Shown here piece after piece: positions 7,793 to 16,927 of a DNA stretch of 64,000 bases (the first letter of the stretch is position 1; every line of letters begins with the position of its first letter). The notes beneath the pieces were generated by a model. It saw nothing but the letters and a program-made list of their open reading frames with translations. It was not told the origin of the DNA and made no database searches. The DNA lies in assembly GCA_038533575.1 (NCBI GenBank), contig JBCAYL010000001.1:2288001-2352000 (forward strand), given 5' to 3'. The position numbers and the translations under genes are program-made. The DNA comes from Pseudomonadota bacterium. Lineage in GTDB: Bacteria > Pseudomonadota > Alphaproteobacteria > Rhodobacterales > Rhodobacteraceae.

Positions 7793-9473
7793 TGCGCGTG
7801 AGGCCTTCTTCCTCGAGCACCACGTCGAGACCGACCTCAAGCTTGCGTCGGATCCGCTCGGCCTCTTCGTCGTCTGGGCCAAAGCTCAAGGCCCGCTGCC
7901 ATTGGAAATGCGCCTCCGTGCGACGACCCACGGACCAGTAAACATCGCCCAGGTGATCGTTGATGATCGGATCGGTGGCCATGAGCTCCACCGCCGCCTC
8001 CATGGGGGCGACGGCCTCGTCATAGCGACCGAGCCGGTAGAGCACCCAGCCGAGGCTATCGAGGATGTGGCCATTGTCCGGACGCAGTTCCGCCGCGGTC
8101 TCGATCATCTCCAGCGCTTCACCGAGCTTCATGTTCTTCTCGACGAGCGAGTAGCCGAGATAATTGAGGACCTGCGGCTGGTTCGGGCGCATCACGAGCG
8201 CCTGTCGAAAATCGCTCTCGGCCGCGTCCCAGTTTCCCTCGCGCTCATGGGAAATCCCCCGCGCGAAAAAGGTGAACCAGTGGCGGTCATCGACACGGTC
8301 GATCAGTGAAAGCCCGTTGGTGTAGGCCTTGGCGGCCTCGCCGTAGCGCTCAAGACGACGCAGCGTATCGCCAAGCTTGATACGGATCGTGGAGATATCG
8401 GGATGGGATTTCGAAAGCTGCCGGAGGGCTTCCACGGCGGCCTCCCCACGCTCCGCGGTGTAAAGGGCGTTCGCCCGACCGATCTCCGCCGTGATGAACT
8501 CGGGCGCGCTCTGGGGCACACGATCATAGGTGGCTGTCGCGAGCCCCGGGCGGTCGAGCCGCTCCAAATAGTCAGCCGAAAGCATGAGCGCATCGATATG
8601 CGCCGGGTTGAGCGCCTCGGCGAGCCGGGAATAGAGGAGCGCGTAGCTATCGGCGGCCTCCCCATCGAGCGCGGCGGCCACGGTATAGAAGACCTCGGCC
8701 ATGCCGTGGGCGGGCTGGGACACTTCCGTGAATGGCAAAGCCTCGCCCGCGGCGAGGCGCCGGTCGAGATCCGAGAGCGTCGCGTCAAGGGCGGGCCCGA
8801 CGACGCGGGCGATTTCGGCCCGGGCGAGATCGTTCTGGCCCAATTGGCTCAAGACCATCGCACGGGTGATGAGGCCCCGGCGGTTGTCTGGGATCGCCCC
8901 GGCAGCACGGCCCGAGAGGATTTCCTCGGCGGCGGCGAAGTCTCCCATGTAAGCGAGGGCCAGCGCCTTGTGATGCAGCGCGAAAGGACGCAGCCCATCG
9001 CGCTCGGCCACGGCGTCGAAGGCCGCGAGCCCGTCTTCCATGCGCTCTGCCCCGATCAGCGCCCAGCCATGAAGGAGGCTGTCGACAAGCGGACCGACGC
9101 GGGTGCCGCCCTCGAAGCTCGCAATCATTGCGTCGAAGTCACCGCGCAGCGCTTCGTCCACGACCACCGTCATGTGCGCCACCTGGCTCGGCGAGCCGGT
9201 CTCGAGCATCTTTGCGCCCAGCGCCGCTGCGGGCGCGAACTCCGCCATCGCAAGATGCGCCGAGAGGGCGTTTTCCATGTGCGCGTGGTTGGAGGCGTCT
9301 CGGGCGAGGGCCTGGTGGTAGTACTTCGCCGCGGCGGCGTAGTCGTTGTCTGCGGCGGCCTGGCGGGCGGCGAGATAGGCCCCGGCGACCCCCATTTCGA
9401 GCCGCTCTCCCGCGGCGCTTGATGCACAAACCATGCTCAGTGCCAGCGCGGCACCCTTGACTGCAAGCCTCAT
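7767..9473 (-). CDS. Exported tetratricopeptide-repeat protein
   Basis: Protein of 568 residues with a signal peptide (MRLAVKGAALALSMVCASSA) and many tetratricopeptide helices throughout; the clearest repeats are near the C-terminus (ALVMRPNQPQVLNYLGYSLV, AAELRPDNGHILDSLGWVL). Such proteins are scaffolds in the periplasm or at the outer membrane. The frame overlaps the IspE-like gene by about 26 bases, which suggests translational coupling. No enzymatic domain is visible and the partner is unknown. Confidence 0.88.
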   Translation of the reverse strand: MRLAVKGAALALSMVCASSAAGERLEMGVAGAYLAARQAAADNDYAAAAKYYHQALARDASNHAHMENALSAHLAMAEFAPAAALGAKMLETGSPSQVAHMTVVVDEALRGDFDAMIASFEGGTRVGPLVDSLLHGWALIGAERMEDGLAAFDAVAERDGLRPFALHHKALALAYMGDFAAAEEILSGRAAGAIPDNRRGLITRAMVLSQLGQNDLARAEIARVVGPALDATLSDLDRRLAAGEALPFTEVSQPAHGMAEVFYTVAAALDGEAADSYALLYSRLAEALNPAHIDALMLSADYLERLDRPGLATATYDRVPQSAPEFITAEIGRANALYTAERGEAAVEALRQLSKSHPDISTIRIKLGDTLRRLERYGEAAKAYTNGLSLIDRVDDRHWFTFFARGISHEREGNWDAAESDFRQALVMRPNQPQVLNYLGYSLVEKNMKLGEALEMIETAAELRPDNGHILDSLGWVLYRLGRYDEAVAPMEAAVELMATDPIINDHLGDVYWSVGRRTEAHFQWQRALSFGPDDEEAERIRRKLEVGLDVVLEEEGLTRIELANDEG

Positions 9474-9557
9474 ACCTGTCCCCTGAGCAACCCCTACGTG
9501 CCCTTGGGCGGGGAGGCTACGCAGGCAAATTTACGAAAGCAATGCGGCGATACGCAA

Positions 9558-9579
9558 AGGGCGGCCCGAAAGCCGCCCT
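9558..9579 (-). terminator. Hairpin downstream of the ETF-QO gene
   Basis: An 8-bp stem AGGGCGGC/GCCGCCCT with a 6-base loop lies 33 bases past the ETF-QO stop. On the minus strand only three T residues follow, so it is a weak intrinsic terminator at best. Confidence 0.45.
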
Positions 9580-9611
9580 GATCGATCACAATTTGCCTGT
9601 TTGGCGCGTTT

Positions 9612-11282
9612 TTACATGTTCGGATAGTTCGGACCGTCGCCGCCCTGCGGCGTCTTCCAGACGATATTCTGGCTCGGATCCTTGATATCGCAGGTCTTGC
9701 AGTGAACGCAGTTCTGGAAGTTCACGACGAAACGCGCCGACTTTTCAGGCTCTTGGACAACCTCGTAGACACCGGCCGGACAGTACCGCTGAGCCGTTTC
9801 GTTGTACTTGGCCAGGTGATCGAGCACGGGAGTGTCCCAATCGCGCACTTTGAGGTGGGCTGGCTGGCTTTCCTCGTGATTCGTCATCGCGAAGGACACG
9901 TTGGTGAGGCGATCGAAACTGAGCTTTCCGTCAGGCTTCGGGTAGTCGATGGGCTTGTGGTAGTGCACCGTCTCCGTGCTGTCGGCGTCCGATTTCCCGT
10001 GCTTCAGCGTGCCGAGGAACGAGAGGCCGGTCAGCGAATTGCACCACATATCCGCGCCGCCCAAGGTCAGCGATGCCATGAGGCCGTACTTGGACCACAC
10101 CGGCTTCACGTTGCGCACGGGCTTGAGATCCTTGGCGATGGGCCCCGTCTTGACGGCCGTGTCATAGGCCTCGAGCGTATCCCCCGCCCGCCCGGCAGTG
10201 ATCGCCTCGTGCGCGGCTTCGGCGGCGTGAATGCCGGAGAACATGGCGTTGTGATTGCCCTTGATGCGCGGGACGTTCACGAGCCCCGCCGAACATCCCA
10301 GCAGCGCACCACCCGGGAACGCCGTCTGCGGGATCGACTGCCAGCCGCCCTCCGAGATCGCGCGCGCACCGTAGGCCACACGCTTACCCCCGGCGAGGAG
10401 CTCCTGCATCATAGGGTGATGCTTGAAGCGCTGGAACTCCATGTAGGGGAAGACGTGCGGGTTCGCGTAGTTCAGATGAACCACGAAGCCCACATACACC
10501 TGGTTGTTGTCGAGGTGGTACACGAAGCTGCCGCCGCCCGCGTTGGAGCCGAGCGGCCAGCCCATCGTGTGCGTGACCGTGCCGGGCTTGTGCTTGGCTG
10601 GGTCGATCTCCCAGATTTCCTTCATGCCGAGCCCGTATTTCTGCACGTCGGAATTGGCGTCGAGATCGTATTTCGCGATCACCTCTTTCGAGAGCGATCC
10701 GCGCACTCCTTCCGACAGGAAGACGTACTTGCCGTGAAGCTCCATGCCCGGCTCGTAGCCCGGCCCCTTGGTGCCATCGGAATTCAATCCGAATTCACCT
10801 GCGACGACACCCTTCACTTCGCCGTTCTCGCCGAAAACGAGCTCAGAGCAAGCCATGCCCGGGAAGATCTCCACGCCCATGCCCTCGGCAATCTCGGCCA
10901 TCCAGCGGCAGACATTGCCCATCGAGACGATGTAGTTGCCGTGATTGTTCATGAGCGGCGGCATGATGGCGTTCGGGATCTTCATCGACCCCGCTTCGCC
11001 CAGCATGTAGAAATTGTCTTCGGTGACCTCCACGGAGATCGGCGCCTGCATCTCGCGCCAATCAGGCAGGAGCGCATCGAGGCCCGAGGGATCGAGGACC
11101 GCACCTGACAGGATATGCGCGCCGACCTCGGACCCCTTCTCGAGCACCACGACCTCGAGCGAGGCATCGAGTTGCTTGAGACGGATCGCCGCCGAGAGGC
11201 CCGCGGGCCCGGCGCCCACGATCACGACGTCATATTCCATGGCTTCCCGCGTTGCGTCGGTCATTTCACTCACCTGCGTCAT
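9612..11282 (-). CDS. Electron-transfer flavoprotein-ubiquinone oxidoreductase
   Basis: A 556-residue membrane-associated flavoprotein that passes electrons from ETF (reduced by acyl-CoA and other dehydrogenases) to ubiquinone. The FAD motif VVIVGAGPAGLSAA lies near residue 20. The C-terminal 4Fe-4S cluster ligands are Cys501, Cys525, Cys528 and Cys531 (CVHCKTC), as in the human enzyme. A second in-frame ATG is six codons in. It probably serves the acyl-CoA dehydrogenase encoded at 21.8-23.5 kb and others elsewhere. The etfAB genes are not in the window. Confidence 0.96.
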   Translation of the reverse strand: MTQVSEMTDATREAMEYDVVIVGAGPAGLSAAIRLKQLDASLEVVVLEKGSEVGAHILSGAVLDPSGLDALLPDWREMQAPISVEVTEDNFYMLGEAGSMKIPNAIMPPLMNNHGNYIVSMGNVCRWMAEIAEGMGVEIFPGMACSELVFGENGEVKGVVAGEFGLNSDGTKGPGYEPGMELHGKYVFLSEGVRGSLSKEVIAKYDLDANSDVQKYGLGMKEIWEIDPAKHKPGTVTHTMGWPLGSNAGGGSFVYHLDNNQVYVGFVVHLNYANPHVFPYMEFQRFKHHPMMQELLAGGKRVAYGARAISEGGWQSIPQTAFPGGALLGCSAGLVNVPRIKGNHNAMFSGIHAAEAAHEAITAGRAGDTLEAYDTAVKTGPIAKDLKPVRNVKPVWSKYGLMASLTLGGADMWCNSLTGLSFLGTLKHGKSDADSTETVHYHKPIDYPKPDGKLSFDRLTNVSFAMTNHEESQPAHLKVRDWDTPVLDHLAKYNETAQRYCPAGVYEVVQEPEKSARFVVNFQNCVHCKTCDIKDPSQNIVWKTPQGGDGPNYPNM

Positions 11283-11412
11283 CCGTGTTGCGTATGTAGC
11301 CGTTCACCTGCTCCCCCGTATAAATGGCCACCTGCCGCACACGTCAATTGGAACGGGACGTTATTTGCGCCCGTCGCGACGTTGGGACGCCATTTAAGAT
11401 GTTGGAAACAAA

Positions 11413-11436
11413 GAAGGGGCCGCAAAGGGCCCCTTC
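11413..11436 (-). terminator. Terminator of the outer-membrane protein gene
   Basis: A 9-bp stem GAAGGGGCC/GGCCCCTTC with a 6-base loop lies 24 bases after the minus-strand stop at 11460. The bases that follow on that strand (TTGTTT) are moderately T-rich. Confidence 0.6.
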
Positions 11437-11459
11437 CGTCACCGCTCTAAAGACAAGAT

Positions 11460-11984
11460 TTAGAAACGATAGTTCAGATGCGCGCCGACGGTCACGACGT
11501 TGGCGGTCAGTTCGTCGAGCTCGAAGTTCTGGAACCGGTGGTAGAGGACCTCCACACCCGCGGTGATCGTGTCGGTCACGAAGCTCTCGTAACCCGCGCC
11601 GACGAAGAAGCCGCCGCTGTCGCCCACAGCCTCTTCCGACAGATAGGCCTGCGCGAAGCCGCCGGTACCATAGAAGTAGTTGCCGCCATTTTGCACGCCA
11701 CCCCGGGCACCGATCCGGAAGACCGCGTCGATGTCGGTCACACCCTCGAGGTCGATCTCCGTGATGTCGTACTGCACACCCCCGCCGAGGAGGAAGCCGC
11801 CGACATCGGTGTCGAAATAGGCGCGCGCGCCAATGAGGGCATTGTCGCCCTCGAGCTCCGCCGCGTCCGACGTGTCGACGTCGCCATAGGAAAGCTGGAC
11901 GCCGACGGACGGCCCTTCAAAGCTTTGTGCCGCTACGAGGCTCGGAATAAGTGCAGTGAGTGCTGCCGTGATAAGGATACGCAT
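11460..11984 (-). CDS. Small outer-membrane beta-barrel protein
   Basis: A 174-residue protein with a cleavable signal peptide (MRILITAALTALIPSLVAAQ). The body consists of alternating, Gly-rich strands (GFLLGGGVQYDI, NGGNYFYGTGGFAQAYL) and ends in the terminal Phe of HLNYRF, the sign for outer-membrane insertion. This suits an eight-stranded porin-like or OmpA-like barrel. The ligand is unknown. It is divergent from greA across 320 bases and has its own terminator. Confidence 0.8.
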   Translation of the reverse strand: MRILITAALTALIPSLVAAQSFEGPSVGVQLSYGDVDTSDAAELEGDNALIGARAYFDTDVGGFLLGGGVQYDITEIDLEGVTDIDAVFRIGARGGVQNGGNYFYGTGGFAQAYLSEEAVGDSGGFFVGAGYESFVTDTITAGVEVLYHRFQNFELDELTANVVTVGAHLNYRF

Positions 11985-12304
11985 TGATTGAAATCCTTCT
12001 GGGGTTGGGATGTTTCAGAAGGTGATGCGGGGCGACGGTGCCTCAAAGCCCCTCGCGGGTCCGTGAATGACTTCGGCGAAAGCTCGCGCCTCGGTTGCAC
12101 GTTTTCGCCGACGACTCGGCCTCCGCGATCACGCCGGTGAAACAAACCTGCGAGTGGTGTGGCGATTCTCCGCCGGTGCCTCAAATCCAAGCATCCTCTG
12201 TTTTTCCAGGGCACTTTCATGGTCAAAGAGTGCGCCGGGCCTTCCCGCTTGCATTCACATCCCCACATGGGTCACATCCGCAAATCGCCCCAAAGGAGCG
12301 TTCC
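11985..12304. other. 320-base intergenic region between the barrel gene and greA
   Basis: No convincing gene is seen on either strand. It must hold the promoters of the divergent barrel gene and greA. It contains a perfect 9-bp inverted repeat TCGGCGAAA (12073-12081) / TTTCGCCGA (12103-12111) with a 21-base spacer. An AAAGGAG ribosome site for greA lies at 12291-12297. Confidence 0.5.
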
Positions 12305-12775
12305 ATGGACAAGATACCGCTGACCCGCGCGGGCTATGAGAAGCTCGACGCAGAACTCAAGACCCTGAAGAGCGTGGAGCGGCCCGCCATCATCGCGGCC
12401 ATCGCCGAAGCGCGCGAACTCGGTGATCTCAAAGAAAACGCGGAATACCATTCCGCGCGCGAAAAGCAGGGCTTCATCGAGGGTCGCATCAAGGAGATCG
12501 AGGCGGTTATCTCCCGCGCGGATGTCATGGATCCCGCGAAATTCTCCGGCGCGGTCAAGTTCGGCGCCACGGTGGAACTCGTGGACGAGGACACCGACGA
12601 GGAAAAAACCTACCAGATCGTGGGCGAGCCCGAGGCCGACATCGAAAACGGCAAGCTCAACATCAAGTCCCCGCTGGCCCGCGCGCTCATCGGCAAAGAC
12701 GAGGGAGACAGCGTCGATGTCCGGACGCCCGGGGGCGCGAAAAGCTACGAGATCCTGAGCATCACCTACGTCTGA
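12305..12775 (+). CDS. greA: Transcription elongation factor GreA
   Basis: A 156-residue protein with the N-terminal antiparallel coiled coil ([17 protein letters not shown], then [20 protein letters not shown] carrying the acidic tip) and a C-terminal FKBP-like domain ([16 protein letters not shown]). It rescues backtracked RNA polymerase by stimulating transcript cleavage. The ATG at 12305 follows AAAGGAG; the frame is open further upstream but the family begins here. Confidence 0.97.
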   Translation: MDKIPLTRAGYEKLDAELKTLKSVERPAIIAAIAEARELGDLKENAEYHSAREKQGFIEGRIKEIEAVISRADVMDPAKFSGAVKFGATVELVDEDTDEEKTYQIVGEPEADIENGKLNIKSPLARALIGKDEGDSVDVRTPGGAKSYEILSITYV

Positions 12776-12785
12776 GCACGCCGCC

Positions 12786-13805
12786 ATGGCCGCAGAAGAG
12801 ACCAAGCAGACACCGCCGCAGCAGCCTCCGCTGGGGATTTACGAGTCCACCCGGGACACGGCTATTTCCGGCTCCGAGGTCATCGCCATCGGGCTCTCCG
12901 TGGCGTGGCTTCTCGGCGCGGCCATCTTCTTTCTTGGCATGGGCGGTGGTCAGATGTTCGAGCCGGGCAATCAGGGCCAACTGACCTTCCTGATGACGCT
13001 CCTCGCGGTCTTCGTGCCGGTGGCGATCATCTGGGTGGCTGCCTCCGCGGCACGGTCCGCACGCATCGTCCGTGAGGAAAGCCAGCGCCTTCAGGCCGCC
13101 ATCGACGCCATGCGCCAAACCTACGTGGCCGAGCGCCAGACCCACGGCCTCACACCCTCGCCCGCCGTGGAAAAGAAGATCGATGAACTCGTCGCCGCTG
13201 CAAAGCAGACAGAGACGGCAGTCGCCACCTTCACCTCGAGCCGCACGCCGGCCGTGCGGCGATCCTCGGAGCTGCAAGGCTCGGACGATCAGCCCACGCT
13301 GGCCTTCGGGACGCGGGCCGAGGATCTCGCGCCTCCGCTGGCAACAGAAGACCTCATTCGCGCGCTAAACTTCCCGGAGACCGCCGAAGACCAGGACGGC
13401 TTCAGCGCGCTGCGCCGGGCCCTGAAGGACCGCAAGGCCGCCAGCGTCGTGCAGGCGAGCCAGGACGTCCTCACGCTCATCAGCCATGACGGCATCTACA
13501 TGGACGATATGCGCCCGGACCGCGCAAAGCCCGAGATCTGGCGCCGCTTTGCCGCCGGAGAGCGAGGGCGGCAGGTGGCAGCGCTTGGCGGGATCCGGGA
13601 CCGCAGCTCGCTCGCGCTGACCGCGGGCCGCATGCGGTCAGACACGATCTTTCGAGATGCCGCGCACCACTTCCTGCGCCGGTTCGACCAGCTTCTCGTT
13701 GAGTTCTGTGAAGAGGCCTCCGACGCGGAGATCGCGGCACTGGCCGACACGCGCACCGCGCGGGCCTTCATGCTTCTGGGCCGTGTGACGGGCATGTTCA
13801 GCTGA
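12786..13805 (+). CDS. Uncharacterised membrane protein with coiled-coil region
   Basis: A 339-residue protein. The first 30 residues are Pro/Gln-rich, followed by two membrane helices (about 32-52 and 64-86), then a charged helix likely to coil (SARIVREESQRLQAAIDAMR) and a soluble C-terminal domain with no motif I recognise. It starts 10 bases after greA and may be read from the same promoter. Function unknown; proteins of this outline occur beside greA in related bacteria only as far as I recall. It overlaps the convergent acetyltransferase gene by eight bases. Confidence 0.8.
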   Translation: MAAEETKQTPPQQPPLGIYESTRDTAISGSEVIAIGLSVAWLLGAAIFFLGMGGGQMFEPGNQGQLTFLMTLLAVFVPVAIIWVAASAARSARIVREESQRLQAAIDAMRQTYVAERQTHGLTPSPAVEKKIDELVAAAKQTETAVATFTSSRTPAVRRSSELQGSDDQPTLAFGTRAEDLAPPLATEDLIRALNFPETAEDQDGFSALRRALKDRKAASVVQASQDVLTLISHDGIYMDDMRPDRAKPEIWRRFAAGERGRQVAALGGIRDRSSLALTAGRMRSDTIFRDAAHHFLRRFDQLLVEFCEEASDAEIAALADTRTARAFMLLGRVTGMFS

Positions 13806-14382
13806 GCGGCAGCGCCATGGTGGTGGCCTCGCGAAAGCCCATGAGCGGCGCGAGAAGCCCAGATTTCATTCGCCCCACTTCCTGAAAGCCGTACCGCTCG
13901 TAGAGCGCTCGGGCGCGCGTATTCGTGTCCACGACGTCGAGCCGCACGGTGTCGCAACGGTTCATGCGGGCCGTCCAGACCACCGCGTCGAGGAGCTTTG
14001 AGCCCACGCCTTGCCCCCGCGCCGCCTCCGCGACGAAGATCCCATCCATTTGCAAGACGCCCTCATCGAGCTTCCTCTCGAAAAGATCGAGGACCGCCCC
14101 GCGCCAGACAGCGCCGAAGGCCCCGTAGCTCGCACGCAGATCGGCGTAGCTTGCCGTCATGAGCCCGCCTTTCGCGGTCTTGATCCCGGCCACGCCCACA
14201 AGCCTTCCATCAAGGGTCGCCGAGAAGGCAAAATCGGGCCGCAGCCCACGCGCGATGAAAGTGACAGCGCGCGTATCCGTGCCGAGGGCCGGGGCGAGCT
14301 TGGCGCCGAAAGCTTCGAGAAAGAGCCGTGCCACGTCGGCCCTGTGTCCCTCCTTGAATCCCGGCGCGATGGTGACGGTCAT
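13798..14382 (-). CDS. GNAT-family N-acetyltransferase
   Basis: A 194-residue protein with a typical acetyl-CoA site: IFVAEAARGQGVGSKLLDAV (the R/Q-x-x-G-x-G/A loop) followed by VDTNTRARALYERYGFQEVG. The acceptor substrate is unknown. It is the last gene of the fdhD-mobA-mobB-moeA operon, overlapping moeA by ATGA, but the link to molybdenum cofactor may only be positional. Confidence 0.85.
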   Translation of the reverse strand: MTVTIAPGFKEGHRADVARLFLEAFGAKLAPALGTDTRAVTFIARGLRPDFAFSATLDGRLVGVAGIKTAKGGLMTASYADLRASYGAFGAVWRGAVLDLFERKLDEGVLQMDGIFVAEAARGQGVGSKLLDAVVWTARMNRCDTVRLDVVDTNTRARALYERYGFQEVGRMKSGLLAPLMGFREATTMALPLS

Positions 14383-16439
14383 GCCATGAGCCCCGTGAAC
14401 GGGATGTAGCGGACGGGCGTGCCCGGCGCGATCTCTTGCGCGTGATCCGGAAGCTCGACGAGCCCCTCGGCCCAGCTCAGTCCCGCGATCCTGCCCGACC
14501 CTTCCGACGGATAGACTTCCGCTGCGCCGTCCCTGATCCGCGCGCGCAGATATTCCCTGCGCCCCGCCTTTTTTTTCTTGGAGAAGGCCGCGGGGACCTC
14601 GACGGAGAAGGGAGCCTCGAAACGTCCCCCGCCAAGCTTGGCGAGAGCGGGCCTCGCGAAGATAAGCGTGCACACGAGCGCGGCCACCGGATTGCCCGGA
14701 AGACCGAAGACGGGAACGCCCTGCCAGAGGCCAAGCGCCAGCGGTCGCCCCGGCTTCACCGCGATGCGCCAAAGGGCCATCGTCCCTGTTTCATTGAGGA
14801 GCGCGGAGACATGGTCCTCCTCCCCGGCGGAGGCACCGCCGGAGGTGAGAATAGCATCGGCGCAAGCGCCATCGAGGCGCGCCCGCAGAGCGTCGCGATC
14901 ATCGGGACAAATGCCGAGATCGACGACGTCGTAGCCCGATGCCCGAAGCAGGGCCTTCAGCATCGGCCGATTGGCATCGGCGATCTGCCCAGGGGCCAGC
15001 GGTTCCCCCGCCTCGCGCAGCTCGTCCCCCGTCGACAGGACGGCGACGCGAAGCGTCTTTCTGACAGGCACCGCGCCGTGCCCTGTCGCTGCCAGAAGCG
15101 CGAGATCGGCAGGTGTGAGCTTGCGCCCCGCTTCGAGCACGGCCGCGCCGGCCTCCACATCCTCGCCCGCCGGCCTCGTATTGGCACCCGTTTTGAGCGG
15201 CCCCTCCGCGGAGATCCGCTCCGGGCCGATACGGCAATCCTCTTCGAGCACCACGGTCGTCACGCCCTCGGGCAGCGCTGCCCCGGTGAGAATGCGCAGC
15301 GCTTGGCCCTCCGGCAGCCTCCCTTCGAATGGCGCACCGGCTGCGGCCCGTCCCTTCGCCAGAGGGATGTGATGCAGGCCCTTTCCCAGCCCCTCGGCCA
15401 GCCCGTACCCGTCCACGGCCGAATTCGCAGCCGGCGGATGAGATCGCAGCGCTGTCACGTCCGCAGCGAGGATGCGCCCGGAGGCGCCGTCGAGCGCGCA
15501 GGTCTCCATGGATGTCACGGGGGCAAGCCGGTCATCGAGGAGCGCGAGCGCCTCGTCCACGGGTGTCCAATGGGTGCCGGGCGGGAGAGCGAAACAGTCA
15601 TTCGCCAGACGCCCGTGGCGCGCGGCCGCTGACAGTGTCGCCTCGTGTCCGAGCCCCAAGATCCATCCCTCCTCCGGCGCGGCTACGTCGAGCATGGCCT
15701 CAAGCTCCTCGGGCGCGAGCCGGGCGACGGCGTCTGCGAGAATGCGCACCTGTGCCGCGTCCTTGATCTCTCCGGGGCGTTGCCCCTCGGCGATGTCTGC
15801 CGCGACGAGCGAAGGCCAAATTTCGACAAAGGCCACGGGAGCCGTGAGCCGCTCGAATGGCCAGACTGCGATCTTGCCCGCGTAGCGCGCCCTCAGGCGC
15901 GCGAGCGAGGCTATGCCGGTGAGCGCCTGGCTTCCGACGCTCCCGGCGCCGCCGAGTTGCCAGCAGGAAAACGCTCCCGTGGTCTGCCGCTCCGCGTCCC
16001 GCCATTCGTTGATGGGAAAGCGTGCAGGCTTCTTCATGGGCACGGTGCCCGCGCCGAAAGGGTCGAACCAGAAAGGACCGTCTCCAGAGAAGCACGCGTT
16101 CATGGCGGCGGCCACGTCCATGCGATCGCGACCGTCCGCCGTCGTCGGCAGGACCTCGGCCAGATGGGACCAGAGCGCAAAGGGATCGTCCTGGCCCGTG
16201 ACAGCACGGGCAAACCCGGCTGGATAGCCAAACGGAAAGTCGAAGCCGATAAAGAGCCTTTCCCCGCCCGCGAGCGCCGCGTCGATCCGATCCGTGAGCC
16301 ACGCCTCCGCGACCACGCGATTGCGCGCGTAGATCGGCTCCTGCCCCGCCTCGCCGATCCAGATTGCATCCTTCTTTGGCCGCGGACCGCGGTCTCCTCC
16401 GCCGGACCAATCCACCATGACGAAGGCGTCCCAGGTCAC
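14379..16439 (-). CDS. moeA: MoeA molybdopterin molybdotransferase with a fused N-terminal RNase H-like domain
   Basis: A 686-residue fusion. Residues from about 290 to the end are a full MoeA, which inserts molybdate into molybdopterin-AMP: NSAVDGYG, STGDELREAG, TSGGASAGEEDHV, KPGRPLALG and LPGNPVAAL are all present. The first 290 residues form a separate domain with VMVDWSGG, GFDFPFGYPAGFA and FVEIWPSL, resembling DUF429-type RNase H-like folds; its role is unknown. The GTG at 16439 was chosen because it overlaps the mobB stop (GTGA) and precedes the domain. The operon context is entirely molybdenum cofactor synthesis. Confidence 0.9.
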   Translation of the reverse strand: MTWDAFVMVDWSGGGDRGPRPKKDAIWIGEAGQEPIYARNRVVAEAWLTDRIDAALAGGERLFIGFDFPFGYPAGFARAVTGQDDPFALWSHLAEVLPTTADGRDRMDVAAAMNACFSGDGPFWFDPFGAGTVPMKKPARFPINEWRDAERQTTGAFSCWQLGGAGSVGSQALTGIASLARLRARYAGKIAVWPFERLTAPVAFVEIWPSLVAADIAEGQRPGEIKDAAQVRILADAVARLAPEELEAMLDVAAPEEGWILGLGHEATLSAAARHGRLANDCFALPPGTHWTPVDEALALLDDRLAPVTSMETCALDGASGRILAADVTALRSHPPAANSAVDGYGLAEGLGKGLHHIPLAKGRAAAGAPFEGRLPEGQALRILTGAALPEGVTTVVLEEDCRIGPERISAEGPLKTGANTRPAGEDVEAGAAVLEAGRKLTPADLALLAATGHGAVPVRKTLRVAVLSTGDELREAGEPLAPGQIADANRPMLKALLRASGYDVVDLGICPDDRDALRARLDGACADAILTSGGASAGEEDHVSALLNETGTMALWRIAVKPGRPLALGLWQGVPVFGLPGNPVAALVCTLIFARPALAKLGGGRFEAPFSVEVPAAFSKKKKAGRREYLRARIRDGAAEVYPSEGSGRIAGLSWAEGLVELPDHAQEIAPGTPVRYIPFTGLMA

Positions 16440-16927
16440 CGGGCCAGTTCCGCGAGGATGAAATCGGCGATCTCCCCCGTCGCATCGAGGCTGAAGCGCG
16501 GGCACCGCACATCCACGGGCGCGTCGCTGGCCACGGCGCGGATCTTTGGATCATCGGGCGCCATGAGCGGATGGCCCGTCTCCGCACGCCACGCTTCGAT
16601 CTTTGGGTGCGGGTCGCGCTTCCACCCTTCCACGAGCACGATGTCCACGGGGGAGAGCTTGGCCAGGAGCTCGGAAAGGGGTGGCGGTTCGGCGCCGCGG
16701 AGCTCGGCCATGAGCGCCCACCTGTCGCTCCCCGCCACGAGCACTTCTTGCGCGCCTGCCACGCGGTGGCGATGGCTGTCCTTGCCGGGCTGGTCGACAT
16801 CGAATGCGTGATGCGCGTGCTTGAGCGTGCTCACCGTGAGCTCCCGCGCGGCCATCTCGGCGACGAGTCGCTCCATCAGCCCTGTCTTGCCGGCATTCTT
16901 CCAGCCCACGACACCGAAGACCTTCAC
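16436..16927 (-). CDS. mobB: Molybdopterin-guanine dinucleotide biosynthesis protein MobB
   Basis: A 163-residue GTP-binding protein with the P-loop GWKNAGKTGLMERL and a Walker-B-like IVLVEGWKRDPHPKIE. MobB is an accessory to MobA in attaching GMP to molybdopterin; it is not essential in E. coli. It overlaps mobA (ATGA) upstream and moeA (GTGA) downstream, so the three are translationally coupled. Confidence 0.94.
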   Translation of the reverse strand: MKVFGVVGWKNAGKTGLMERLVAEMAARELTVSTLKHAHHAFDVDQPGKDSHRHRVAGAQEVLVAGSDRWALMAELRGAEPPPLSELLAKLSPVDIVLVEGWKRDPHPKIEAWRAETGHPLMAPDDPKIRAVASDAPVDVRCPRFSLDATGEIADFILAELAR

